Shown here piece after piece: positions 34,830 to 43,991 of a stretch of DNA of 64,000 nucleotides (its first letter is position 1; each line of letters begins with the position of its first letter). The position numbers and the translations under genes were made by a program. The DNA is from an uncultured Sediminibacterium sp. (GTDB lineage Bacteria > Bacteroidota > Bacteroidia > Chitinophagales > Chitinophagaceae), in contig NZ_CAMLMJ010000001.1 of NCBI RefSeq assembly GCF_946481145.1, positions 269,055-333,054 of the forward strand. Reading direction: 5' to 3'. The notes beneath the pieces were generated by a model. The model did not search any database, had not been told where the DNA came from, and saw only the letters and a list, made by a program, of their open reading frames with translations.

Positions 34830-35543
34830 ATGATTCATGCCCTGTTAAATCCAGTATGGGAGGCTTTGTCTACGCATCATTCTTTTTTAAACCAGGGAAA
34901 TGAGGTTCTAAAATATTACCCGGGGGATATTTGTCCATTTGTAGCTTTAAAAAACTGGGATGAAACTGATTTTACCGTACTGGCATCCCAATTACCCTCC
35001 AACAGGATTTTTTCAGTTCCCTTTGCAAGAGAAATAAAGTTCACTCCGGCATTTGAAGTGCTTTTTACCATACCGCTTTACCAGATGGTATGTCATCAAC
35101 TTAATCCGTTTGAAAACAACGTGAGCAATTTGGTTCCGCTCACAAAAGCAGAGGTACCGCAAATGCTGGTTCTCACCGAAAAAACCAAACCCGGACCGTT
35201 CTATCAAAGAACCATTGAATTTGGCAACTATTATGGCATTTTTGACGGAGACAAGCTGGTGTCTATGGCCGGACAAAGACTTCAAACAAATACACATACC
35301 GAGGTAAGTGCCATTTGTACAGATCCGGATTATTTGGGCAGGTCGTATGCCAAGAGACTTACCTCACATATTTGTTCAATGATAATTGACGCAGGCAAAA
35401 CACCCTTTCTGCATGTAAGACAGGATAATGCAGCAGCAATTGGTCTTTATAAACAACTAGGATTTGACATAAGTACTGAAATATTTTTCGCCGTTTTCAA
35501 AAAAAAATTTTCTGCATCTGATTTAAATCCGGAGCAGGAATAA
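34830..35543 (+). CDS. GNAT-family N-acetyltransferase (FR47-like)
   Basis: A 237-aa protein. The C-terminal half (about 100-230) has the acetyl-CoA binding fold: VSAICTDPDYLGRSYAKRL with the Q/R-x-x-G-x-G/A-like loop, then FLHVRQDNAAAIGLYKQLGF, typical of FR47-like enzymes. The N-terminal 100 residues form a separate variable domain. The acceptor substrate is unknown. It lies between a CPBP-like gene and the sugar isomerase-like gene, all on the plus strand. Confidence 0.88.
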   Translation: MIHALLNPVWEALSTHHSFLNQGNEVLKYYPGDICPFVALKNWDETDFTVLASQLPSNRIFSVPFAREIKFTPAFEVLFTIPLYQMVCHQLNPFENNVSNLVPLTKAEVPQMLVLTEKTKPGPFYQRTIEFGNYYGIFDGDKLVSMAGQRLQTNTHTEVSAICTDPDYLGRSYAKRLTSHICSMIIDAGKTPFLHVRQDNAAAIGLYKQLGFDISTEIFFAVFKKKFSASDLNPEQE

Positions 35544-35575
35544 GATGTCTTATATTTATTGCATAATTGTTAGCC

Positions 35576-36481
35576 ATGAATTCAACGAGAAGGTCTTTTT
35601 TAAGGAACAGCAGTCTGGCTTTAGCCGCAACCACCGTATTACCACGTAATTTATTTGCACAGGGCAATACAAAACAGCTCACAGGTGTACAGTTGTATTC
35701 GGTAAGAGCGGCCATGGGCAAAGACCCGATCGGCACATTAAAAGCCATTGCCGAAATGGGCTATAAGTATGTGGAGCATGCCAATTATGTTAACCGCAAA
35801 TTTTATGGCTATACTGCCAAAGAGTTTAAGAAAATACTGAACGATTTAGGCATGCAAATGCCCAGCGGTCATACAGTAATGGGTAAAGCCCATTGGGATG
35901 CCGACAAAAAACAATTCACCGATCTCTGGAAATATACCATTGAAGACGCCGCCATTATGGAGCAGGAACTGGTGATTAGTCCATGGTTAGATGCCGACTT
36001 ACGCAAAACCTACGATGAAATGCTGGCCTATATGGATGTATTCAACAAAAGCGGAGAACTATGCAAAGCCGCAGGTATGCGCTTTGGTTACCATAATCAT
36101 GATTTTGAGTTTACGGCCACCCTCAATGGACAAAAAGTATATGATATCATCCTGAAAAATACAGACCCATCATTGGTTGTTCAGCAGCTTGACATGGGTA
36201 ACTTATACCACACAGGTGTTAATGCACTTGAAATCGTTAACAACTATCCCGGTCGCTTTGTATCTATACATGTAAAAGATGAGACCAAGACGGCCGATGG
36301 TAAATCTTTTGAAAGTACTATACTCGGCAAAGGTGTTGCCAATACCAAAGCCATTACCGATCTCTGCAAATCGAAAGGTGGTACCCTCCATTTTATCATT
36401 GAACAGGAAGCTTACCAGGGTATAGACCCCATTGAATGTGTAAGACAAGATCTTGCTGTGATGAAGCAATGGGGGTATTAG
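35576..36481 (+). CDS. Sugar phosphate isomerase/epimerase family protein (TIM barrel), exported
   Basis: I chose the ATG at 35576 (301 aa) because it begins a twin-arginine type leader (MNSTRRSFLRNSSLALAATT); an upstream TTG is less likely. The mature protein is an AP-endonuclease-2/xylose-isomerase-like TIM barrel, with GVQLYSVRAAMGKDPIGTL at its start, metal-ligand candidates in RFGYHNHDFEF, LDMGNLYH and VSIHVKDE, and a final HFIIEQEAYQ. The family isomerises or epimerises sugars, often in periplasmic glycan pathways of Bacteroidota; the substrate is unknown. Confidence 0.9.
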   Translation: MNSTRRSFLRNSSLALAATTVLPRNLFAQGNTKQLTGVQLYSVRAAMGKDPIGTLKAIAEMGYKYVEHANYVNRKFYGYTAKEFKKILNDLGMQMPSGHTVMGKAHWDADKKQFTDLWKYTIEDAAIMEQELVISPWLDADLRKTYDEMLAYMDVFNKSGELCKAAGMRFGYHNHDFEFTATLNGQKVYDIILKNTDPSLVVQQLDMGNLYHTGVNALEIVNNYPGRFVSIHVKDETKTADGKSFESTILGKGVANTKAITDLCKSKGGTLHFIIEQEAYQGIDPIECVRQDLAVMKQWGY

Positions 36482-36505
36482 GTAGAAAGTTTCAGGTTGC
36501 AAGCT

Positions 36506-36793
36506 ATTGCTGTCTGGGGAAAAATGGCTTCAAGCTGCAAGCCGCTAGCTACAAGCCTTGATGGGTGCTTATTTTAGAATTTCTGCTTATATTGGAATAA
36601 AGGGGGGTAGAAAATTTAAAGTCGGTTGCTTAAAGAAATATTTGGTTGCTGTAAATGCATTATCTGCTATAAATAGAACACGGATTATCATGATTTTCAA
36701 GATCTATCATGACAGATCTTGAAAATCATGATAATCTGTGTTCCATCATACGCGACACCTATAGCTCGCGGTTAAATTTTCCAGGACAGCAAT
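36506..36793 (+). repeat. Dispersed intergenic repeat, copy A
   Basis: Termini ATTGCTGTCTGGGGA and TTTTCCAGGACAGCAAT are inverted repeats. Inside the left end is a GGCTTCAAGCTGCAAGCC stem, then the core CCTTGATGGGTGCTTATTTTAG. An internal palindrome has 30-bp arms (36676-36705 and 36714-36743, 29 of 30 matching). It occupies most of the 428-bp gap between the isomerase stop and the acylase start. Confidence 0.75.
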
Positions 36794-36909
36794 GGCTACA
36801 AGCCACAAGTTTTTACATTACATCATTATTCCCAACCCTGCTCCGGATTTAAATAGGGAGCTGGGTTGGGAAAGCTTTTTTATATTTGGTATTATTCAAA
36901 ACCAATACC

Positions 36910-39081
36910 ATGCGTTTACTGCTTTGTTGTTTGCTCTTTTCTTCTTTTGCTATTGCCCAACCCTTTACTCCTGCAGAAATTAGCAGATGGGAGTCGCAGG
37001 CGAAAAATATTAACATTATAAAAGACAATTGGGGTATCCCGCATATTTATGGTAAGTCCGATGCCGATGCAGTGTTCGGATTATTATACAGTCAGTGCGA
37101 AGAGAATTTTTCTCGCGTTGAAAGAAATTACCTCGAAGTATTGGGCAGACAAGCAGAAGCCGATGGTGAACGAATGCTGTATGCAGATTTACAAATAAGA
37201 CTGATCGTAGACAGCGCGGAAGCTATTAAAGATTATAATAACAGTCCTAACTGGTTTAAAAAACTCCTGAATGCTTTTGCAGACGGTATTAATTTTTACC
37301 TCTATAAACACCCTGAAGTAAAACCGAAAGTATTAACCCGTTTTGAGCCATGGTTCCACCTGATGTTTACTGATGGCAGCGTTTCTGCTACACGCACCGG
37401 TGGTATAGCGCTTGATGAAGTGAAGACTTTTTATAATGGCAACACAAATGCAACAGCTTATCAACCCATCATTAATAAAGATATTGAGCTGAGTGGCTCG
37501 AATGGTTTTGCCATTGCACCCAAACTTACTACCAGTGGGAATGCCATTCTCTACATCAATCCCCACGTACCTTTTTATTTCAGACCAGAAATGCACATGG
37601 TTAGTGAGGAAGGTTTAAATGCTTATGGTGCTGTTACCTGGGGACAAATGTTCATCTACCAGGGCTTTAATGAACATTGTGGATGGATGCATACTACCAG
37701 TTATGCTGATGTTGCCGATCTCTATGAAGAAAAAGTTTCGAAGGTGAATAATAATTGGGTGTATGAATATGAGAAGGAAATGAAAGCGGTAAAGACAAAA
37801 CCTATCACAGTAAAATACCTGAAAGATGGTCAGCAGGTAGCCGTTCCTTTTACAGGTTTCTACACACACCATGGCCCGGTAATGGGTAACAGGAATGGTA
37901 AATGGCTGGCATTGAAAGAATTCAATCGTTCATTAAGTGCACTGATTCAATCGTGGGTGAGTATCAAAGCGAATAACCTGGAAGAATTTAAGAATGCCAT
38001 GCGTATGGTTTCCAATACCACCAACAATACTGTTTATGCGGATGATAAAGGCAATATAGCCTACTGGCATAATGACTTTGTTCCAAAACGTAACCCTGGT
38101 TATGATTATACCCGTCCGGTTGATGGAAGTATAAAAGCTACAGAATGGCAAGGTGCTCATGCACTAGAGGAAATTGTTCAGGTACATAACCCTTCTGTTG
38201 GCTGGATACAAAACTGCAACTCCACGCCTTTTACTTCGGCAGGAAAAGATAGTCCTGATAAGAATAAATATCCTTCTTATATGGCCCCTGACGGACAAAA
38301 TGCCCGCGGTATCAATGCCGCACGTTTACTGGAGAATGCAAATAATATTACCCTCGATAAAATCATTGAAATCGGTTATAATCGTTACCTCGCAGCATTT
38401 GATTTCCTGATACCTGCACTGAGTAAAGATTACGACTTCTACAATGGCCCATTAAAAGCTGAACTAAAAGAAGCAGTGGAGCTATTGCGTACCTGGGATA
38501 AAACAGCAGCTCTCAACTCTGTTGCAACTACAGTTGCTATTGACTGGGCCAACCAACTCAGTAATTTTCTTCCACGCGCCGAAACCATGGAAGAAGGTAC
38601 TAATGCTGTGAAAAGATTTGAAGACATGGCCAAAACCACCCCAGACCAAAAAATGCAATCATTGAAAAAAGTATTGGATGATCTTACCAGAACCTATGGT
38701 AACTGGCACCAGCCCTGGGGAGAGATCAACCGGTATCAGCGCGTGCCTGATGGACAAAGATTCGATGATAACAAACCTAGCATCGCTGTACCTTTTTCTT
38801 CCTCACGTTGGGGCTCTTTACCTGCTTTTGAAAGCAGATCGGGCAATGGTTACAATAAACGTTACGGCACATCAGGCAACAGTTTTCTTGCAGCTGTTGA
38901 ATTTGGTAAAAAGCTAAAAGCCAAAACCATTCTTACCGGCGGACAGAGTACCGATCCTAATTCACCAAACTTTACCGACCAGGCGGAAGGATTTGTGAAT
39001 GGTAAGTTTAAAGACATTTACTTTTACAAAGATGATGTTGAGAAACACAAAGTGAAAGTGTATCATCCGGGAGAGAAATAA
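36910..39081 (+). CDS. Penicillin acylase family Ntn-hydrolase, secreted
   Basis: The ATG at 36910 (723 aa) starts a signal peptide (MRLLLCCLLFSSFAIAQ). A TTG at 36886 would add eight residues. The family hydrolyses amide bonds of acylated substrates, such as beta-lactams, acyl-homoserine lactones and cyclic lipopeptides. It matures by self-cleavage before a nucleophilic Ser, seen here as S197 in ELSGSNGFAIAPK. Later conserved segments are NPHVPF, HHGPVMG, WIQNCNSTPF and the C-terminal YGTSGNSFLAAVEF. The full two-chain architecture is present. The natural substrate is unknown. A short REP-like element follows the stop codon. Confidence 0.93.
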   Translation: MRLLLCCLLFSSFAIAQPFTPAEISRWESQAKNINIIKDNWGIPHIYGKSDADAVFGLLYSQCEENFSRVERNYLEVLGRQAEADGERMLYADLQIRLIVDSAEAIKDYNNSPNWFKKLLNAFADGINFYLYKHPEVKPKVLTRFEPWFHLMFTDGSVSATRTGGIALDEVKTFYNGNTNATAYQPIINKDIELSGSNGFAIAPKLTTSGNAILYINPHVPFYFRPEMHMVSEEGLNAYGAVTWGQMFIYQGFNEHCGWMHTTSYADVADLYEEKVSKVNNNWVYEYEKEMKAVKTKPITVKYLKDGQQVAVPFTGFYTHHGPVMGNRNGKWLALKEFNRSLSALIQSWVSIKANNLEEFKNAMRMVSNTTNNTVYADDKGNIAYWHNDFVPKRNPGYDYTRPVDGSIKATEWQGAHALEEIVQVHNPSVGWIQNCNSTPFTSAGKDSPDKNKYPSYMAPDGQNARGINAARLLENANNITLDKIIEIGYNRYLAAFDFLIPALSKDYDFYNGPLKAELKEAVELLRTWDKTAALNSVATTVAIDWANQLSNFLPRAETMEEGTNAVKRFEDMAKTTPDQKMQSLKKVLDDLTRTYGNWHQPWGEINRYQRVPDGQRFDDNKPSIAVPFSSSRWGSLPAFESRSGNGYNKRYGTSGNSFLAAVEFGKKLKAKTILTGGQSTDPNSPNFTDQAEGFVNGKFKDIYFYKDDVEKHKVKVYHPGEK

Positions 39082-39083
39082 AA

Positions 39084-39114
39084 AATAAAGCCTGCCCTTG
39101 GCTTGTCGAAGGGA
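39084..39114 (+). repeat. REP-like element
   Basis: AAGCCTGCCCTTGGCTTGTC... after the acylase stop codon is nearly the reverse complement of 47516-47546, which follows the tricorn-type gene. The shared core CTTGTCGAAGG is seen in both. Confidence 0.6.
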
Positions 39115-39122
39115 AATAAGCA

Positions 39123-39557
39123 ATGAATAAGTATTTATCAGCAGTATGTTTGATAGGTTTGTTATTTGCATCTGGGAATGTTGCAGCGCAATCAGCCATT
39201 TATGTATGTGAGAAAACAGGAAAATGGGGAGCAACGGGTGATAATGGTGAAGCCCCCAGAGCTACCATGAAGGAAGTTAAAGATGCTGCATTAAAAATGT
39301 GTAAAGAAAGTGGAGGTGAAGATTGCGTGTTATACTATAGCAGCACTAAAAATGGGTATTTTAGTTTTATGGGTGGGAATAGCAGAGATGAATTTGTTTT
39401 TGCCCTCGGAATATCGCAACAATCTGAAAGGGATGCTATGAAAAAGTCTATGGACAACTATTTAAAACAAGGAGGCATTGTCAGGATTGGATTAGAATCC
39501 GTTTCCTGGCATTGTCCAAAAGACCCAGTTCAAAAAAAGAAATCTACCAAAAATTAG
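39123..39557 (+). CDS. Small secreted protein, DUF4189-like
   Basis: A 144-aa protein with a signal peptide (MNKYLSAVCLIGLLFASGNVAAQ). The mature part has a GKWGATGDNGEAPRAT segment and paired Cys (MCKESGGEDCVLYY) similar to DUF4189-type domains, plus a further Cys near the end (SWHCPKD). Function is unknown. It starts 41 bp after the acylase gene and may be co-transcribed with it. Confidence 0.65.
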   Translation: MNKYLSAVCLIGLLFASGNVAAQSAIYVCEKTGKWGATGDNGEAPRATMKEVKDAALKMCKESGGEDCVLYYSSTKNGYFSFMGGNSRDEFVFALGISQQSERDAMKKSMDNYLKQGGIVRIGLESVSWHCPKDPVQKKKSTKN

Positions 39558-39743
39558 TCGTTGGGTTTAAGATCTGACTCGGTTTTAAAATTGAAATTTT
39601 CCTCCATTAACCCAGGTTGTTTCTCAACTACTATCCTGTAACTTTACATAGGTTTTATCTGAGCAATAATAACAACAGTACCCTCCCTTTCTAAAACTTT
39701 AGATTGGACCGTATTTCTGGTATCTATTAATCAGATAAATAAA

Positions 39744-40490
39744 ATGATAAAACAGCTTTTGTTATGCATCCTTTTATTACCGGCATGCATATTTGCGCAA
39801 GACAAAAAAATTAATAACACCACACAACTGTGGTCTGAGATTGACCTCGCCGGAAAATTCAGCAAGAAACTAAAATGGCAATGCGATTTTCAGTATTCCA
39901 GACAAAGTCCTTATGAGAAACTAGCATTTCTGGAATATGGTGAGCAGTTAACCATCAGGCCATGGATTCACTATTTCCCCAAACCAACTGTTAAGCTTTC
40001 TGCCTTCGCGGGTATCTGGTATAATTATTTTATTGGCGACAATGTTAACCAAAGAGCCTATCCTGAATACCGCACCGCTTTGCAAGTGCAATTATTCAAA
40101 GTGCTTAACAGAAACACTTTCTCCTTCCGGTTCAGAACTGAATTAAGAGAAATAAAAGACAAACTTCAACACTTTGAAACAGTATTCAGAGAAAGAACCA
40201 TGTTCAAGTTCCAACACCTAATTACCCATAACAGTTACGACAAAAACAGCACCTATTTTATAGCCCAAGACGAAATCTTTATCAATGATGGCAGCCCTGT
40301 TACTGGTCATCACCTCTTCGATCAGAATCGGATTTTTCTTGGGCTTGGCTATAATGTAACCAATAATATCGCTGTAGAAACCGGCTACTTTAACCAATTC
40401 ATTCACCACGCTAAAGATGATCACTTCGATTCAAACCATGTTTTACAACTTACATTGGTAGTGGATAACTTGACTGGAGTGAGGTTGTGA
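39744..40490 (+). CDS. DUF2490 outer-membrane beta-barrel-like protein
   Basis: A 248-aa protein with a signal peptide (MIKQLLLCILLLPACIFA). It consists of alternating beta strands, starting QLWSEIDLAGKFSKKLKWQCDFQYSRQ in two consecutive strands, and ends with VETGYFNQF and VLQLTLVVDN. The pattern and length match DUF2490, a family of predicted outer-membrane barrels in Bacteroidota. Function is unknown. It stands alone and is followed by a long palindrome. Confidence 0.87.
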   Translation: MIKQLLLCILLLPACIFAQDKKINNTTQLWSEIDLAGKFSKKLKWQCDFQYSRQSPYEKLAFLEYGEQLTIRPWIHYFPKPTVKLSAFAGIWYNYFIGDNVNQRAYPEYRTALQVQLFKVLNRNTFSFRFRTELREIKDKLQHFETVFRERTMFKFQHLITHNSYDKNSTYFIAQDEIFINDGSPVTGHHLFDQNRIFLGLGYNVTNNIAVETGYFNQFIHHAKDDHFDSNHVLQLTLVVDNLTGVRL

Positions 40491-40564
40491 GATGTGAATT
40501 GTGAATGGTGAATTGTCAATAGGTTGTCGATCTCATTCACCATTCACAATTGACAATTCACAAC
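40484..40564. terminator. Long palindrome between convergent genes (GTGAATTG class)
   Basis: Arms of 29 bp (40484-40512 and 40536-40564) match at about 25 positions. It overlaps the stop codons of the DUF2490 gene and almost reaches that of the convergent SRPBCC gene, so it probably terminates both. The sequence class recurs at 59977-60132. Confidence 0.6.
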
Positions 40565-40565
40565 A

Positions 40566-41006
40566 CTATCGCCCCCCTCCTATCAACGGTAACAACTTGC
40601 CCTGTAAATATTGTGCCCAGGCTGGGGTACAGTTGTCAAAACATTCTGAGGCGGGTGTTAGGCCCTCGTGGGTAAACTTTACATTAGTTTGGTCTCCTTC
40701 GCTGGAAATTTCAAATATTATTTTGGTGCCGGTCCATTCGTCCTGCTTTTCGAGAAAACTTAGTTTGCTATCTGTTACCAGCCACACGACTTTTTTATTG
40801 GGCACTAGTTCAATCAGCTTTTGTTTTGAGTAATGAGCCCCTTCTCCGGCATGAAAGATGAATTCTTCGTTTAATTCTGTTGATATTCCTTCAAAACTTT
40901 CCGCAAAATATCCGGACCACCAGCTCCGTACATTTAAAACGGTTTGGAATACCTGTTCTGGTGATTGTGATGTGGTTAGCGTTCTGGTAAAATCTGTAGT
41001 GAGCAT
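40566..41006 (-). CDS. SRPBCC (AHSA1-like) domain protein
   Basis: A 146-aa protein with the START/Bet-v1-like fold of AHSA1 proteins: TTSQSPEQVFQTVLNVRSWW at the start, EEFIFHAGEGAHYSKQKL, and the final helix with CTPAWAQYLQGKL. The family binds hydrophobic ligands or acts in stress response; the precise role is unknown. It is divergent from the GlxA-type regulator gene, with a 120-bp shared upstream region, and may be regulated by it. Confidence 0.85.
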   Translation of the reverse strand: MLTTDFTRTLTTSQSPEQVFQTVLNVRSWWSGYFAESFEGISTELNEEFIFHAGEGAHYSKQKLIELVPNKKVVWLVTDSKLSFLEKQDEWTGTKIIFEISSEGDQTNVKFTHEGLTPASECFDNCTPAWAQYLQGKLLPLIGGGR

Positions 41007-41126
41007 TGTTCAATCTTTAATAAGTCAAACCTACTGTCTAAAAGAGATATCTAAGGGGTGTAAAAAGGACATTCTTAGGGTGTAATTAGGACAAACTGTT
41101 GTGCTACCTTTAAACAAATTACTGGT

Positions 41127-42107
41127 ATGAAACATATTACCATCCTCGTTCCCAATGGAAATAATAATCTAAGCAGTATTGTCGGCACTTACAAAATACT
41201 TACCAGGGCCAATAATTATTGGAAACAAAAACACAGGCGAACAATTTATTCCATTGAAATGGCGGGCGTTTCAAAGGAAGTAGATTTTCATGGCGGATTA
41301 TTTAGCGTTAAACCACATACCCATATTAATAATATACCCCGAACTGACTTAGTTATTATTCCATCATTGAGTCATAACTACGAACAAACCATAACAGAAA
41401 ACAAAGCGATTGCAGTTTGGATAGAACATCAATATAAATGCGGGGCTGAGTTAGCTAGTATTTGTACCGGTGCTTTTTTACTGGCTTCATTAGGATTACT
41501 TGATCATAAAAGTTGCTCCACACACTGGGCCTTTGCCGATAGCTTTAGGGAAATGTTTCCCAAAGTAAATTTACAGACCGATAAGTTAATCACCGATGAA
41601 AATGGGATTTATACCAATGGCGGTGCTTTCTCCTTTTTGAATCTTGTATTGTATCTGGTTGAAAAATATTTTGACAGAGATACAGCTATCTTTTGTTCCA
41701 AAGTATTTCAGATTGAACCTGACAGAGATAGTCAGTCGCCCTTTATCATTTTCACCGGACAAAAAAAGCATAATGACGATATCATTAAGGAAGCACAGGT
41801 TTATATAGAAAATAATCTGCAGGAAAAAATATCAATAGATTCCCTTTCTTCATTGTTTGCTATTGGAAGGAGAAACTTCGACCGGCGTTTTATAAAAGCT
41901 ACCGGTAATTCGCCTTCAGCATATGCGCAACGTGTAAGGGTTGAAGCAGCTAAAAAACTATTGGAAACAAGTCGTAAAAATATCCATGAAGTGATGTATG
42001 AAGTTGGATATGCAGATGTAAAAGCGTTTCGTGATGTATTCAAAAAAGTAACAGGCATATCTCCTTTAGCTTATCGGAACAAATATAATAAGCTTGTTTT
42101 TTCTTAG
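41127..42107 (+). CDS. GlxA-type transcriptional regulator (DJ-1/PfpI plus AraC HTH)
   Basis: A 326-aa regulator. The N-terminal DJ-1/PfpI domain (about 1-190) has the nucleophile-elbow-like ASICTGAFLLA with Cys in CTGAF, and STHWAF. The C-terminal AraC domain (about 220-320) has two HTH motifs (ISIDSLSSLFAIGRRNFDRRF and HEVMYEVGYADVKAFRDVFK). Such proteins act as DNA-binding regulators with a sensory DJ-1 domain; the ligand is unknown. Its divergent neighbour is an SRPBCC gene, a frequent arrangement. Confidence 0.93.
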   Translation: MKHITILVPNGNNNLSSIVGTYKILTRANNYWKQKHRRTIYSIEMAGVSKEVDFHGGLFSVKPHTHINNIPRTDLVIIPSLSHNYEQTITENKAIAVWIEHQYKCGAELASICTGAFLLASLGLLDHKSCSTHWAFADSFREMFPKVNLQTDKLITDENGIYTNGGAFSFLNLVLYLVEKYFDRDTAIFCSKVFQIEPDRDSQSPFIIFTGQKKHNDDIIKEAQVYIENNLQEKISIDSLSSLFAIGRRNFDRRFIKATGNSPSAYAQRVRVEAAKKLLETSRKNIHEVMYEVGYADVKAFRDVFKKVTGISPLAYRNKYNKLVFS

Positions 42108-42152
42108 CTGGCAGTTGAATTATTAAGCTTCCCTTTGCGTATTTATTTGTTG

Positions 42153-42198
42153 GCCACAGATGCACAGATTATAAACGATTAATCTGTGCATTTGTGGC
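42153..42198. terminator. Bidirectional terminator-like palindrome
   Basis: GCCACAGATGCACAGATT (42153-42170) pairs with 42181-42198 with one wobble. It lies between the convergent GlxA-type and SRPBCC genes and touches the stop codon of the latter. It belongs to the CACAGAT palindrome class. Confidence 0.65.
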
Positions 42199-42656
42199 TA
42201 AATCATTCCCATTAATACTACCTCCAGCTTATCAAAATTTTCTTCATTTTTATCCACCACAAATGGTTTCATTTTTCTACAGGTCTCAGCATCCTCAAAA
42301 ACCATATTGAAAACCAATTTTGTACTATTAGCAGAAACAGGTTCAAAAACTGCCCTTACCTGAAATAAGGGTTGCGAATAGCGTTTCCATGCAATTAATG
42401 AAGGTGCTTCAATTTGAATAAACTCACAATCGTTTTCATAATTTCCCTTTTCTGGTCCATGCATGGTAAAGCGCCACCTGCCGCCTACCCTAAAATCAAA
42501 TTCATGAAAAGTATTGGTAAACCCTTTGGGTCCCCACCAGTTTTTCAGGTGCATTGGGTCAGACCATGCATGAAAAAGTAGTTCCTGTGAAACTGGAAAG
42601 ATCCGTGTACTGGTAATAATGGTTTCAGGCGTGGTATTGGGTATTTCAGTTACCAT
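42198..42656 (-). CDS. SRPBCC (AHSA1-like) domain protein
   Basis: A 152-aa protein with a clear AHSA1 signature: FPVSQELLFHAWSDPMHLKN, WWGPKGFTNTFHEFDFRVGG, FTMHGPEKGNYENDCEF. It is more typical of the family than the protein at 40566-41006, from which it differs strongly. It is the most downstream gene of a minus-strand group with two small membrane proteins, 48 bp after the second. Confidence 0.9.
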   Translation of the reverse strand: MVTEIPNTTPETIITSTRIFPVSQELLFHAWSDPMHLKNWWGPKGFTNTFHEFDFRVGGRWRFTMHGPEKGNYENDCEFIQIEAPSLIAWKRYSQPLFQVRAVFEPVSANSTKLVFNMVFEDAETCRKMKPFVVDKNEENFDKLEVVLMGMI

Positions 42657-42704
42657 ACTACGATAATGTTAATTGAATGATGATAGAAAACAGCAAAACA
42701 TGTT

Positions 42705-43094
42705 TTATGACCTGTTTTTGATCATATAGACAAGATATGGCATAAACAAAAGACATAAAAGAAATACCAGCCAAATACGTCCGGTTAAAATATTGTAGTT
42801 TTCAAACAGGTATTCCCAGGATTTGTTTGTTAACCGACCCAACGTAAATTCAAATATTACTGTAAGTACTACCCATAAGCATCCGGCTACAATTGCTTGT
42901 CGTGGCTGCTGAATATTCAGTTGTGGAAATATAAACCAGGTGTAAATAGCACAAAAAACAATCAATGTAAGTGTTGATAGTTGATGTGCCCGAAATTCGC
43001 CATACTGTTTTATAAATAGCACTTCCCTCAATGTTGCATTGGCAAAGGCAATTACAATCATAGGGAGCCAGTATAAAATCTGCTTAGTGATCAT
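42705..43094 (-). CDS. Small membrane protein with conserved SWxxL...N(I)xxGR(I/L)W pattern
   Basis: A 129-aa protein with four predicted membrane helices. It has NATLREVLF near the start and the pattern FEFTLGRLTNKSWEYLFENY followed by GRIW near the C-terminal end. I remember this pattern from unnamed membrane proteins but know no function. It overlaps the preceding gene by 11 bp and is probably translated with it. Confidence 0.7.
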   Translation of the reverse strand: MITKQILYWLPMIVIAFANATLREVLFIKQYGEFRAHQLSTLTLIVFCAIYTWFIFPQLNIQQPRQAIVAGCLWVVLTVIFEFTLGRLTNKSWEYLFENYNILTGRIWLVFLLCLLFMPYLVYMIKNRS

Positions 43095-43509
43095 ACTTTC
43101 TAAGTAATAGGGTTAGTATAAGAATAATAACAGCTACAATGAATATTACAGGTTGTAACCATGATACATAACCGATGATCGCTACCTGTACTGTTATCCA
43201 TCCAATAGTTATGCTGCCAGCTATAAGCGCTGCTTTAGTTGCAAACTTGTGATGTTTAAAAACCGCTATTCCAGCCACTAGAGCAGTACCGCCCACACAT
43301 ACAAAGAGGATAAGCGACGGAATAAAATAACTGTGAAATATACTTCCCTTTAACCATGCCAGTGGAACGGCATCTGCCCCTGACATTCCATAATAGCCGC
43401 CTCCAAATGCATTGATCGCTACCAGAAGGAGTAATGTGCCCAAGCTGTAACGCACTATTTTAGAAGGTAATGTATGGTTTATTTGCATTGCCTGATTATA
43501 AAGAAGCAT
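43084..43509 (-). CDS. Small membrane protein of unknown function
   Basis: A 141-aa protein with four predicted membrane helices (about 20-38, 58-80, 90-112 and 116-136) and a Gly-rich GGGYYGMSGADAVP loop after the first. A second Met seven residues in (43488) is an alternative start. Its 3' end overlaps the next membrane gene by 11 bp. No enzymatic motif is seen. Confidence 0.68.
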   Translation of the reverse strand: MLLYNQAMQINHTLPSKIVRYSLGTLLLLVAINAFGGGYYGMSGADAVPLAWLKGSIFHSYFIPSLILFVCVGGTALVAGIAVFKHHKFATKAALIAGSITIGWITVQVAIIGYVSWLQPVIFIVAVIILILTLLLRKYDH

Positions 43510-43610
43510 TCCGGGGTTTAAAATAGAGTATTGGCTGTTTCTTTAAAGTTAGCAAGCTTTTGCTTAGATTAAACTGATTTTAAATAAAAGCTCCCTCATA
43601 TTGGTTAAGG

Positions 43611-43866
43611 CTGCGCTATGTACCCATTGCTGTCCGGGAAAAAACAGCTTCTAGCCACTAGCTGCTGGCTACTAGCGTAAATATGGTAATTAAATATTTA
43701 TTCTAAGTAGGGTTTTTACAAAACAAATTCGCAAGCCCTGTCATTTATTCAAATAATAGCGGAAAACCTAAAACAAGCACCAATCAAGGCTTGCAGCTAG
43801 AGGCTAGAAGCTCATAGCCTATTTTCCCCGGACAGTTCTGCTTTGTACCCATTGCTGTCCGGGGAA
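43611..43866 (-). repeat. Dispersed intergenic repeat, copy B, flanked by ~28-bp direct repeats
   Basis: The element (about 43626-43835) starts ATTGCTGTCCGGGAAAA and ends TTTTCCCCGGACAG. Its arms are CAGCTTCTAGCC... and ...GGCTAGAAGCTC. The core on the minus strand reads CCTTGATTGGTGCTTG and is nearly identical to copy D. The sequences 43611-43640 and 43838-43866 (TGTACCCATTGCTGTCCGGG core) are direct repeats flanking it. It lies in the 482-bp gap between two divergent genes. Confidence 0.78.
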
Positions 43867-43991
43867 TGATGTAATTTTATCAAGCTTTTCAGCATTAGTA
43901 AAAGCAAATCAGAACGCATGTTACTTAAGCATATAAGGACGACCGCTACTTGCCAAAATAATTTCAGTTTAAACAAGTAAAGAAATAGCAG

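Noticed and set aside
36792..36983. Open frame of 63 codons overlapping the acylase start
   Set aside because: It overlaps the signal-peptide region of a well-supported gene and starts in repeat copy A.
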